Shown here: in pieces, positions 35,339 through 44,047 of the stretch
Position numbering within the stretch: position 1 is the stretch's first letter
How the letters are laid out: each line of letters begins with the position of its first letter
NCBI GenBank assembly: GCA_964425195.1
Contig: CAYRLG010000012.1
Span: forward strand, 46,453 to 110,452
Length of the DNA: 64,000 nt
DNA from: Desulfamplus sp964425195
Lineage (GTDB): Bacteria > Desulfobacterota > Desulfobacteria > Desulfobacterales > Desulfobacteraceae
Direction of reading: 5' to 3'
The notes under the pieces: model-generated
Told to the model about the DNA's origin: nothing
The model's input: the letters and a program-made list of their open reading frames with translations, nothing else
Database searches by the model: none
Position numbers and translations under genes: made by a program

Positions 35339-36304
35339 TTGATACTTGATAGTATAATATATCCGGAAGAGATTATTTTAGAAGTGACAAATTTATGTAA
35401 TCTAAGGTGTCGATTCTGCCATTTTCATGGTGAAGGTGCAAAAAAGAAAAGAGAGCTTGGATTTATGCCCCCTCAGATATGGGAAAAAATTTTAGATGAG
35501 ATAGAGAAGTGGGATAAGCCGTGTACTATTCTAACCCATGGGGCAGGAGAGCCGCTACTATATCCACACCTTGAGTCTCTATTGATAAAGGCAAAACAGA
35601 ACCCTAAAGTTCGCGTTGGTTTTATGACCAATGGGATGCTTCTGACTCCTGATGTCTCAAAAATGCTCATTTCACTTAAAATCGACAGCCTTGCATTAAG
35701 TATTGACGGTATTATTCCTGACACACATGACAATTTTCGGAAAAATGCCGACTTGAAGCTAATTGAGAGAAATCTTAAGTATCTGATAGATGAAAAAGCT
35801 CGTTCTAATTCCTCTTTGCCTGCCCTGACATTCAATATGGTTGGGTATCCTGAAATTTTAGAGCAGGAGACAGGTTATGTTGAAAAGTGGCTTTTAAACG
35901 CAGATGCTGTAATGGTATCTAAATTTAGACCTGTTGGCTCAAGAAAGTTGTGGGATATCAACAATTCGTCTTTATTATATAATTTCACCCCGTGTCATCT
36001 ACTTTATAATCAGGTAGTAATCTCAATTTGTGGAGATATTGGGCTTTGTTGTGAAGATATAAATGTTGATCTATCTGTTGGCAATCTGTTGGATTCTGAT
36101 CTTTTGACAATTTATAATAATAGCCCTGTGTTAAGTAGTTACAGAAAGTTCCATGAAAACGGAGATATCTCTGAGCTTAAACTCTGTTCAGATTGCCATA
36201 TATGGGGAGCAAGTATAAAACTTGAAAGTTATGAAAAGCGGATTGGCTCTATGCGAGTCAGTTGTGAAGTTTATCAATCAGGAAAGGTGTATCGTAAAAT
36301 ATGA
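35339..36304 (+). CDS. Radical SAM protein with SPASM-type C-terminus
   Basis: A 321-aa protein. CNLRCRFC (CX3CX2C, about residues 18-25) binds the radical SAM cluster. THGAGEPLLYPHLE and FMTNGMLL are core barrel motifs, and ALSIDG is present. The C-terminal Cys residues (CHLLYNQ, ISICGDIGLCCED, CSDCHIWG) fit a SPASM auxiliary-cluster domain, as in peptide- or sugar-modifying enzymes. TTG 35339 is chosen because AAGGAG lies six bases upstream. Its stop overlaps the next ATG, so it leads a five-gene coupled operon with glycosyltransferase and methyltransferase activities. The substrate is unknown. No precursor peptide was seen nearby. Confidence 0.8.
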   Translation: MILDSIIYPEEIILEVTNLCNLRCRFCHFHGEGAKKKRELGFMPPQIWEKILDEIEKWDKPCTILTHGAGEPLLYPHLESLLIKAKQNPKVRVGFMTNGMLLTPDVSKMLISLKIDSLALSIDGIIPDTHDNFRKNADLKLIERNLKYLIDEKARSNSSLPALTFNMVGYPEILEQETGYVEKWLLNADAVMVSKFRPVGSRKLWDINNSSLLYNFTPCHLLYNQVVISICGDIGLCCEDINVDLSVGNLLDSDLLTIYNNSPVLSSYRKFHENGDISELKLCSDCHIWGASIKLESYEKRIGSMRVSCEVYQSGKVYRKI

Positions 36305-37605
36305 ATTGTAGAAATAATCATGAGCAATTGAGAAGTTTTGAAAACTTCAAAACTATTGATATTATATGGGGCTATGAGAATCCGCCTGATATTGTTGAAT
36401 CTCTGTTTTCATACAAATACTGTCTAAAGAGAAGCAGAGAGCTGTGCAAATCAAAGTTAGAACAATTTGGCATAGAGCTTCTTTCATGGCATGAACCTAT
36501 TTTTTATGATCAGATATTCAAATTTTTTAATGATAATAAAATAGATGCAGATTGTTTAATGATAGTTGCAAATCCAGAACTTGTAATTAGCCCTAACGCA
36601 TTAAAAAAGATGGTTCAGACTTTGGAAAAAGAGAGAGAAGTTGCTGCTGTTATTCCTGTTTTTAACGAGACACACAACCCTTCTCAGGCTGCTAATCTTC
36701 CCGGAATATATTTAAATCTATCTACATATCTTGAAATTGCTAATTTAATGCCAGATAAGAGCAATCCTGTTTTGGCAAGTGGTGATATTGACTGCTCATG
36801 TGTATTGATTCGCAAAGAGTTTGGAGAGAAGTTTATATCGTTTATAAAAGATCAAAATGGCAAAACAGCCCTGCAAAATAACAAAATATCTTTTCAAGAG
36901 CTTTTAACAGATTTTGTACGCCCTCTTGTATCTCAAAACCTTTGTGTCATTGAGACAACCGCCTTGATTCACTCTTTTGGCAGATACTATAGCGGGCAAA
37001 GAGAAGAGCTTGTAAATCTTGTGCCTGAGTCTGCTTCACAAATTCTTGATGTTGGTTGCGCAAAGGGTGGATTTGGTGAACTGCTTAAGAGAAAACGACC
37101 TGATACTCATCTTACAGGAGTTGAGATGAACAGTGTTATGGCAGATATTGCCTCTTGCTACTATGATGAAATTCACAATATGCGAATTGAGGATGTCAAT
37201 TTTGAGATAGCTTTTGATCACATAAATTGCGGTGATATTATTGAGCATCTTTACGATCCTTGGCAGATGATAAGGTTATTTTATAGGCTGCTTAAAAAAG
37301 ATGGCTCACTTGTTATAAGTATTCCAAATGCAGGGCACTGGACTATTGTAAAAGACCTTGCAGAAGGCAGATTTCAATATCTTCCTGTGGGTTTACTCTG
37401 CTTAACTCACATAAGATGGTTTACTGAAGAGAGCATAAAAGAGGCTCTTTATGATGTAGGTTTTGAGATTGAAATTTTTTCCAGAGAACAGATACCTCCA
37501 ACACCAGAAGGGGTAAACTTTATAAAATTGCTTTGCCAAAACAGTTTGGGAGATCGCACATCGCTTTTAACCAACCAATTTAATATAAGGGCATGGAAAA
37601 GATGA
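36301..37605 (+). CDS. Glycosyltransferase-like / SAM methyltransferase fusion
   Basis: A 434-aa two-part protein. The first half (about residues 15-210) resembles a GT-A-like segment without an obvious DXD (ADCLMIVANPELVISPNALKKMV). The second half (about 235-400) is a class I SAM methyltransferase with ILDVGCAKGGFGELL (motif I), GVEMN (acidic residue binding ribose), NCGDIIEHLYDP and ISIPNAGHW. It may methylate a lipid- or protein-linked glycan in the cytoplasm. ATG 36301 overlaps the stop of the radical SAM gene, and its own stop overlaps the next start. This fusion is of a kind common in surface-glycan loci. Confidence 0.75.
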   Translation: MNCRNNHEQLRSFENFKTIDIIWGYENPPDIVESLFSYKYCLKRSRELCKSKLEQFGIELLSWHEPIFYDQIFKFFNDNKIDADCLMIVANPELVISPNALKKMVQTLEKEREVAAVIPVFNETHNPSQAANLPGIYLNLSTYLEIANLMPDKSNPVLASGDIDCSCVLIRKEFGEKFISFIKDQNGKTALQNNKISFQELLTDFVRPLVSQNLCVIETTALIHSFGRYYSGQREELVNLVPESASQILDVGCAKGGFGELLKRKRPDTHLTGVEMNSVMADIASCYYDEIHNMRIEDVNFEIAFDHINCGDIIEHLYDPWQMIRLFYRLLKKDGSLVISIPNAGHWTIVKDLAEGRFQYLPVGLLCLTHIRWFTEESIKEALYDVGFEIEIFSREQIPPTPEGVNFIKLLCQNSLGDRTSLLTNQFNIRAWKR

Positions 37606-38810
37606 GCGTATCTGCAATTATTGTTAATTATTACACATATTCATATTTACCAGAACTTTTAAGCGATCTTGCAGCTCTTAAAGATGTTGAACAGGTTTTT
37701 ATTGTCGATAATAGCGGAGAGGTTATCTATGAGCAGATAGCTCATGAGCTTGGAAATAAAGGATTCAGTAATTTTTATACCAAAAAAGTTGCTACTGAAT
37801 TAGAGTATATCCAGCTATTAAAGCCATCTTGCAATATTGGCTTTGGTGCGGGTGTTAATCTTGCTGCTTCTAAGGCATCATCAGAATATCTTCTTGTAAT
37901 TAATCCTGATATAAGGCTTTTTCCAAATTGTTTGGAAAACCTTCTTAATGTCGCCCGTAAATATGGTTCTGTGTTAACAGGACCAAGGTTTTTCTGGGAT
38001 GAGGCAAAAAGATATAGATTGCCGCCAAGTCAAGGAGCAACTCCCTCTTTGGACTATTCTCTTGAAGCAGCAAATTTTAACCGTCTTGAATTTGAACACC
38101 TTTCATTTTACTGGCAGATGAGACATGAACGTTTCTGGAGCACTACAACACCGTTTCCAGAGCTGTTTATTTCCGGAGCTTGTCTTCTAATTAATCGTGA
38201 ATGGGCAAGAAAAAACAGTCTCTCTTCTCTGTTTGACGAGCGTTTTTTTCTCTATTTTGAAGACAATGACATATCTTTGCGAGCGTTGTTTGACGGTATC
38301 TATCCTATATGTGTTCCTGATGCAGAGGCTTTGCATCACTATGATCAATCACCATCACCTGAGCAGGGTAAGGGAAGACTCATGGCAAACTCTCACGCTC
38401 TGTTTGCAGATAAATATTATGGAGATATTGGCTATACTTTAAATAATTTAGATAAAACAGCAACCCCCAGAGGCTTTTATCTGCCAGAAATTGTAGATAT
38501 TGGAGAGATTAACTTACCGTTCTATTTTGATCTAAAGTGTTTGGATAAATTTACAGAGTCTAAACGATTTGGTCTTATCTCTTCTAATGCGGATTCTAAG
38601 CAATATTTAAGTAATCTCTACTTTGAGATTGGCGTAAATCCCTTTTTTGTTCCATTTGCACAAACATTACTGGCAAATGGGGATTTCGATAAGGCTCTAT
38701 TCAAGATTGATGACTCGATATGGAGCAAACTTGCCAAAGGAGTTTACTATACAAGGATACGAGATAGTATTAAAGGAACTTTAAAAATATGGAAGTGGCA
38801 AAAAGTTTAG
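37602..38810 (+). CDS. GT2 family glycosyltransferase
   Basis: A 402-aa rhamnosyltransferase-like GT2 protein. SAIIVNYYTYSYLPELL opens the GT-A fold. SCNIGFGAGVNLAA and LVINPDIRLFPN hold the nucleotide/DXD-like site, and ISGACLLINREW with FDERFFLYFEDNDISLR is the acceptor-side signature. I prefer ATG 37602 over 37593, since AAGGG is ten bases away from the former and only one base from the latter; 37602 also gives an ATGA overlap with the preceding gene. It is the third gene of the coupled operon. Confidence 0.85.
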   Translation: MSVSAIIVNYYTYSYLPELLSDLAALKDVEQVFIVDNSGEVIYEQIAHELGNKGFSNFYTKKVATELEYIQLLKPSCNIGFGAGVNLAASKASSEYLLVINPDIRLFPNCLENLLNVARKYGSVLTGPRFFWDEAKRYRLPPSQGATPSLDYSLEAANFNRLEFEHLSFYWQMRHERFWSTTTPFPELFISGACLLINREWARKNSLSSLFDERFFLYFEDNDISLRALFDGIYPICVPDAEALHHYDQSPSPEQGKGRLMANSHALFADKYYGDIGYTLNNLDKTATPRGFYLPEIVDIGEINLPFYFDLKCLDKFTESKRFGLISSNADSKQYLSNLYFEIGVNPFFVPFAQTLLANGDFDKALFKIDDSIWSKLAKGVYYTRIRDSIKGTLKIWKWQKV

Positions 38811-39877
38811 TTTGGAATAACGAAACTCTTATTATCCGTAAATATGATCCTCAAACAGATGAGCAAAAGGTTCTTAAACTCTGGCGAGCAGCATTCAACA
38901 ATAGTATGCCCCCATCGCTGTGGCAGTGGAAATATATTACAAATCCATATAAAACAGCAATTATCATCTGCGAAAATGCTAAAGGTGTACCAGTAGTTTT
39001 TTATGGGGGAATCCCATTTACTTCAACATGCTGTGGACAACAAATTGTAATGATTCACCTTTCAGATATTATGTCTCATCCTGACTACAGAGGTAGTGGC
39101 CTATTTATCCACACGGCAAATGCCTATTTTGATATATTTGGCAATATGGATGATATCTGGATTATGTATGGATTTCCGGGAAAATTTCATTTTGATATAG
39201 GTGCAAAGTATCTCCAATACTCTCCACTTGGAAATGGTGCAGCATTTTTTAGAGCGGGTTGTAAGACTATAAAAAAACTCAAACGTATAACTTCAGGAAC
39301 AGTTGCGTTATTTCCTACTGCTGATCCCTGCTTTGATTATATGTGGCAAAATCTCTCACCACTTTATAAATTAAGTGTCGTAAGAGATAGAGCCTATATG
39401 GAGTGGAGATACTTTAATCACCCTTTCAAAAAATATGAAGTGTGGTGTTATAAACCTCTATTTTATAAGCAGTGGCAGGCATTTGTAGTACTTCAGATAA
39501 TTGATGAAGAGCTCTCAACAGGTGCTGACACGATTTCACAAAAAGATGAAGTTAAGCAATCAAAGGATAAGATAAATTTTAGGACTAACGATCAGAAGGC
39601 TGTTATTGTCGATATTTTGATGCCAACTTCTGAACGAATTTTTTGTGATTTTATGGGAAGCATTGCTTCAATGCTAATAAAAAGAGGAGTAAAAACTCTT
39701 CAGACATGGGTCCCTGATGAACAGTTTATCTCTTCACTTTTTTTAAAGTATGGTTTCGAAAAAGCTGGTGAACCTATTGGAATTATTCCAACTGTTAGGC
39801 TTTTTAATAATACTTTTGATATAACTTGGGTCAACCAGAATTTCTATTACACTATGGGCGATGGAGATCTATTTTAA
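38789..39877 (+). CDS. GNAT-type N-acetyltransferase
   Basis: A 362-aa protein with a double-GNAT layout similar to Eis-like or MIA acetyltransferases. The first domain begins LIIRKYDPQTDEQKVLKLW and has SDIMSHPDYRGSGLFIHTANAY (acetyl-CoA-binding RGxGL-like loop near residue 92). The second, weaker domain holds AVIVDILMPTSERIF and a FLKYGFEKAGEPIGI end. A hydrophilic insert (about 248-272, with TISQKDEVKQSKDK) separates parts of the second domain. It starts inside the end of the GT2 gene (22-bp overlap) and ends four bases before the YkgJ gene. It may acylate an amino sugar on the same glycan. Confidence 0.75.
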   Translation: MEVAKSLVWNNETLIIRKYDPQTDEQKVLKLWRAAFNNSMPPSLWQWKYITNPYKTAIIICENAKGVPVVFYGGIPFTSTCCGQQIVMIHLSDIMSHPDYRGSGLFIHTANAYFDIFGNMDDIWIMYGFPGKFHFDIGAKYLQYSPLGNGAAFFRAGCKTIKKLKRITSGTVALFPTADPCFDYMWQNLSPLYKLSVVRDRAYMEWRYFNHPFKKYEVWCYKPLFYKQWQAFVVLQIIDEELSTGADTISQKDEVKQSKDKINFRTNDQKAVIVDILMPTSERIFCDFMGSIASMLIKRGVKTLQTWVPDEQFISSLFLKYGFEKAGEPIGIIPTVRLFNNTFDITWVNQNFYYTMGDGDLF

Positions 39878-39880
39878 GTA

Positions 39881-40285
39881 ATGTCCGAAGGTTTAAGAGA
39901 AGAAATTATAAACAGAGAAGGTTTTTCATTTAGTTTTAATCCGGCAGCCTGTAGTTCTTGTTCAGCAAAGTGTTGTAAAGGAAGTTCTGGAAATATTTGG
40001 GTCACTGCTGATGATATCTATAATATATGCAAATTCTTAGGTATAAATCCTATTGATGGAGTTATTAGTTTCTTTGAGAAACGAGACAATCGCTACTCTA
40101 TTCGTGAACAACAGCTTGATGATGATTACCGTTGCCTATTTCTTAATAATATTAATAAATGCTCCATTTATGCTGTCAGACCTCTTCAGTGCAGAACTTT
40201 CCCCTTTTGGGAGCATTTTAAGAGCGATACAGAGATGCTACTTCAAGATTGTAAAGGGGTGATTGAACTATATGAGGTTAAATAA
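39881..40285 (+). CDS. YkgJ-family cysteine cluster protein
   Basis: A 134-aa protein with the Cys pattern of the CxxCxxxCC family (zinc- or iron-chelating domain): CSSCSAKCC near residues 24-32, YRCLF near 88, KCSIYAVRPLQCRTFPFW near 97 and QDCKG near 125. Members of this family are often assumed to bind Zn or an Fe-S cluster, and function is not known. It is the last gene of the operon that begins with the radical SAM gene. An accessory role for the radical SAM enzyme is possible but untested. Confidence 0.8.
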   Translation: MSEGLREEIINREGFSFSFNPAACSSCSAKCCKGSSGNIWVTADDIYNICKFLGINPIDGVISFFEKRDNRYSIREQQLDDDYRCLFLNNINKCSIYAVRPLQCRTFPFWEHFKSDTEMLLQDCKGVIELYEVK

Positions 40286-40546
40286 CATCCTTTGTAGGAT
40301 ACAAGGAGTTATCTATTAACTATCTGATTTGTTTATAAGAGTAACTATATAAAATAAATCGTTTGACTTAATAGTGAAAATCGGTTTTATCTTTTTAATA
40401 GCTATTTTTATATTAGACTAAGAGCGTCTTTAAGTTAAATTTTATCATAAATTTTAACTTAATTTTAATTATTTAACTCCACGTTCTATTTTAGACCAAT
40501 CCATATAACATTACGTATAGTAGCATCTTTGCTGCAAGGGGGACAA

Positions 40547-42610
40547 ATGGGTGAAAACAATGATCCAAAATCGCTTCTAAATCATATTGATTCTGTTAGA
40601 AAAGGGAATAGAACTTTTGAAGATGCGTTTCAGGGCGTATCACGAATGATTCTTGAATCAGGTGTTGAAAAGATCAATGTTAAAGGTAGAACAACCTATC
40701 AGTTTGGTATTTTTAGTAAAGGTAGAAAACATCTTGTTGGTATGTATGATGAGATCAATAGTTTTGTTTCATTTGTCAAGGATGCCTCAGAAGGAGGTTC
40801 ATCAAGAGAGATGGCTTTTGTTTTAGTTGGTGAACCGGGTAATGGTAAAACCTTTTTTGTTGACTACCTTTGTGATGCATACAGAGATTTTCTTTCAAAG
40901 TCAGAGAATCGCAAATATACATTTAGATTTAAAAAATTAGATGAACTTGAGGGGTATGGTAAAATAAAGGTTATTGAGTCTCAAACTTATGAAGATCCAA
41001 TGATCCTTGCAATGAACATTATGGAGACTAAAGCTCAATCTAAAGAGTATTTGTCTAAAAAGTTCAAGTTTTCAGATAAAGAGATTGATAAACTATTTGC
41101 TTTGTATCGTCCTCTTGGAGCCTGTTCAGCATATATATTAAATCAGATAAGAGAGTATTGCGGTAGTGATATTGATAATATATTATCTTATGTTGATGTA
41201 ACTCCGGTTCCACTTACAGAGAGTCTTGGAACAATTACTGGTAAATATCCAGCAAAGGACAAGATAACATCATCTGCTGTTGATCTGCTCGGAGAGGAGT
41301 CAATTCAAAGACTTTTACACATCACTGATACTAATAATCCTTACCGTTTTGATTTAAGACGAGGTGCACTTGCAAGAGTTGCAGGTGGTGGTATCCACTT
41401 TAGTGATGAGATTTACAAGAATAAGAAGGACCTTGTTCAGGTATATTTAGGAGTGATTCAAAATAGAACTATTGAAATTGATGGATACAAGTGGCCCATT
41501 GATACTCTGATTATTGCTACCAGTAACAATTCAGAATTTAACACTTTCTTAGCTGAAAAAGAGGAGGCTCCAATTGTTGATAGATGTCGTATCTGCTATG
41601 TGGCACATAATACTGATTATAAATTGCAAAAAGAGCTGACTGAATACGCAATTGGAAGTGATATAAAGAGCACTATTAACCGCGAAAAACTGCATCAAGA
41701 CCCAAATTTAAATTATGCAGCATCTGTTGGTGTTGTTTTAACACGTCTGCCACGATCAGAAAAGTTGACCCCTGTTGAAACCATGAAACTCTCTGCTGGA
41801 GAGGTTGCTGGTGAAAAAAGCCTCAAAACTCTTGGAGAGTTGATTGATAGTCTCAATCAAGATACTGATATTACAAGAAGATTTGGGCAAAAAGGACTTG
41901 GACAGAGAAATCTTGGAAGAGCAATCCAGTTGCTACTGGAGAGTTCAGAGACCAATGAAGGACATTGCATGTTTGCTCTTGATATTTTTAAAACTCTTGA
42001 GACGGTTGTGTTAGATTACGTTACTGACTCAGGGGATAGAGCAAAATTTATGGAGGATTTAAAGACAGCAAGAGGACTCTATCGTGAAAGAATCATGACT
42101 GAAATTTTCAACGCATATATGGATGAACCGCTTGCGATCAAAAAAGATGTTATGAATTATGTAAACATGATTATTGGTGTAGATGCTGAACATCTTGGGG
42201 CAGATATGATGTGGAAATACAAAGATCCTCAGACTGGTGAACTAAAAGCTATGAAGATCGATGAACGTTATATAAAAAATGTTGAAGATCGACTTGGACT
42301 GAAAACAGAGGAGCAGAGATCATCTTTTAGAAACACTATCAGAAAGATATATGGTCAGAAGTTATCAATTGATCCTAATTATGATTTTATGGATAATTTA
42401 GAGTTGGTAAAAGCTGTTACTGATGTTAGATTGAAATCTGACATTGCAGGTGCTGGAAGTCTTGTCGGAGCGCTTGCAAACAGGACAAATGAAGAGAATC
42501 AGAAGCTCCATGATAGAATGATCAACACCATGATTAACAAGCTTGGATATTGCAACACCTGTGCTCAGAAAACTATTGAGTATTTCTGTAGTCAGGAGGA
42601 TGATAAATGA
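40547..42610 (+). CDS. prkA: Serine protein kinase PrkA (YeaG type)
   Basis: A 687-aa AAA+ kinase. The N-terminal AAA domain has GEPGNGKT (Walker A, residues 95-102), IHFSDEIYKNKKDLVQV and TLIIATSNNSEFN (sensor region). The C-terminal helical PrkA kinase domain includes QRNLGRAIQLL. PrkA forms a stress-response kinase complex with YeaH in Escherichia coli, and it functions with SpoVR in spore formers. An in-frame TTG at 40529 is rejected in favour of ATG 40547, which has AAGGGGG four bases upstream. A DUF444 gene follows at 99 bp. The spacer before it (40286-40546) has TTGACT-N17-TTTATC at 40363-40391, a weak promoter candidate. Confidence 0.93.
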   Translation: MGENNDPKSLLNHIDSVRKGNRTFEDAFQGVSRMILESGVEKINVKGRTTYQFGIFSKGRKHLVGMYDEINSFVSFVKDASEGGSSREMAFVLVGEPGNGKTFFVDYLCDAYRDFLSKSENRKYTFRFKKLDELEGYGKIKVIESQTYEDPMILAMNIMETKAQSKEYLSKKFKFSDKEIDKLFALYRPLGACSAYILNQIREYCGSDIDNILSYVDVTPVPLTESLGTITGKYPAKDKITSSAVDLLGEESIQRLLHITDTNNPYRFDLRRGALARVAGGGIHFSDEIYKNKKDLVQVYLGVIQNRTIEIDGYKWPIDTLIIATSNNSEFNTFLAEKEEAPIVDRCRICYVAHNTDYKLQKELTEYAIGSDIKSTINREKLHQDPNLNYAASVGVVLTRLPRSEKLTPVETMKLSAGEVAGEKSLKTLGELIDSLNQDTDITRRFGQKGLGQRNLGRAIQLLLESSETNEGHCMFALDIFKTLETVVLDYVTDSGDRAKFMEDLKTARGLYRERIMTEIFNAYMDEPLAIKKDVMNYVNMIIGVDAEHLGADMMWKYKDPQTGELKAMKIDERYIKNVEDRLGLKTEEQRSSFRNTIRKIYGQKLSIDPNYDFMDNLELVKAVTDVRLKSDIAGAGSLVGALANRTNEENQKLHDRMINTMINKLGYCNTCAQKTIEYFCSQEDDK

Positions 42611-42709
42611 TATTATATAATACAAGGAATCTTCTTGTATTTTCTCCATTTAATGCAGATATGATTTTGTCATATTCAATTAAATATCGTAACTCCATGA
42701 GGAGGTTTT

Positions 42710-43891
42710 ATGATAACCTTAGATGAGCTTTTAGAGAAGGATAAACAGCGTGAAGAGGACGGATTTAAACGAAAAATTCGTATTGGTCGCATTGTCAAGC
42801 CTGTTCGTGGAGGTGGTAAAGAGAAGATTGTTGTTGTACCAACTACAGTTGAGGAGAAATTTGTTCATGATGAGATTCAACTTGGAGGTCAATCTGGTGA
42901 AGGCGAGCCAACAGGTGGTACAGGCGACGGAGAAGAGGGAGATGTGATTGGCGAAGAGAGAATTCGTCCATCTGAAGGAGAGGGTGAAGGAGAAGGGCAG
43001 GGTGATGGAGAAGGACCAGGGCAGGGTTCTGGAGGAGAGCATGAGTTTGAATCTAATGCTTATGAGCTTGGCAAAGTTCTTTCTCAAGATTTTGAGTTAC
43101 CAAATCTTGTAGATAAAGGAGGTAAGCGTACACTCGTTAAGTTTACTTATGAGATGACGGATAAACATAGAGGTTTTGGTCAAATCTTAGATAAGAAATC
43201 TACATTACGTCGTATTGTTGAGACAAATATAAGTCTTGGCAATATTCCTGATATCTCTGATATTGATACCTCATCATTTATTGTATCCCCTTCAGATATG
43301 ATATACAGAATTTTATCTAAGGAGAAAGAGTATGAATCTCAAGCACTTATCTTTTTCCTTAGAGATTATTCGGGTTCAATGAGTGGAAAACCGACTCAAA
43401 CTGTTGTCTCTCAGCATGTAATGCTCTACTCATGGCTTTTGTATCAATATAAAAAACAGGTGATTACAAGATTTATTCTTCACGATACAGATGCTCGTGA
43501 AGTTGACGATTTCTATAAATATTACTCTTATAAGGTTGCAGGGGGGACAAAAGTTGCTGCTGCCTATAAGATGGTAAATGCTCTTGTAGAGAAAGAGAAT
43601 CTTGCAAGGGATTATAATATTTATGTTTTTCACGGAACTGATGGAGATGACTGGGATACGCAGGGTAAAGAGGCTGTTGAGGAGCTAAAAAAGATGATCT
43701 CTTATTCAGCACGAATCGGTATTACAGTTGCAAAACACAGTTACTCTAAATCCAAGCCAACAGAAGTGGAAAATTATATAAACGGGTCAGGTCTGCTTGA
43801 AAAATATCCAAATTTGATACGAATGGATGTAATGGACGAAGATGCCGAAGATGCCAGAATTATTCAAGGTATAAAAAATCTTATCTCCTGA
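42710..43891 (+). CDS. yeaH: DUF444 / YeaH-family VWA protein
   Basis: A 393-aa protein. The start has a charged segment, then a Gly/Glu-rich linker at residues 60-110 (SEGEGEGEGQGDGEGPGQ). The VWA-like domain has the MIDAS motif DYSGSMSG near 219-226, FILHDTDAREVDDFY near 250, and a GTDGDDW loop near 305. YeaH is the usual partner of PrkA, and the order prkA-yeaH-spoVR is widespread. AGGAGG lies just before the ATG. The linker is acidic and likely disordered. In most genomes spoVR follows directly; here a 4.2-kb exported protein gene and an Fe-S gene come between. Confidence 0.93.
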   Translation: MITLDELLEKDKQREEDGFKRKIRIGRIVKPVRGGGKEKIVVVPTTVEEKFVHDEIQLGGQSGEGEPTGGTGDGEEGDVIGEERIRPSEGEGEGEGQGDGEGPGQGSGGEHEFESNAYELGKVLSQDFELPNLVDKGGKRTLVKFTYEMTDKHRGFGQILDKKSTLRRIVETNISLGNIPDISDIDTSSFIVSPSDMIYRILSKEKEYESQALIFFLRDYSGSMSGKPTQTVVSQHVMLYSWLLYQYKKQVITRFILHDTDAREVDDFYKYYSYKVAGGTKVAAAYKMVNALVEKENLARDYNIYVFHGTDGDDWDTQGKEAVEELKKMISYSARIGITVAKHSYSKSKPTEVENYINGSGLLEKYPNLIRMDVMDEDAEDARIIQGIKNLIS

Positions 43892-44047
43892 AAATTAAGT
43901 ATTTGTAAATTCATTAAAAATAATTGAGTTCTTTTCTGATGGGATTAATGAAGTTATAAAAATGTCTCTTATTGGTATAAATTCCGATAAATATTGAATT
44001 AAATGTCTTTTTATTCATGTTTTTTATAAACTTAAGGAGATATAATT

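Noticed and set aside
35340..36304. RiPP precursor peptide near the radical SAM gene
   Set aside because: No small ORF with a suitable ribosome site was found in the flanking spacers.
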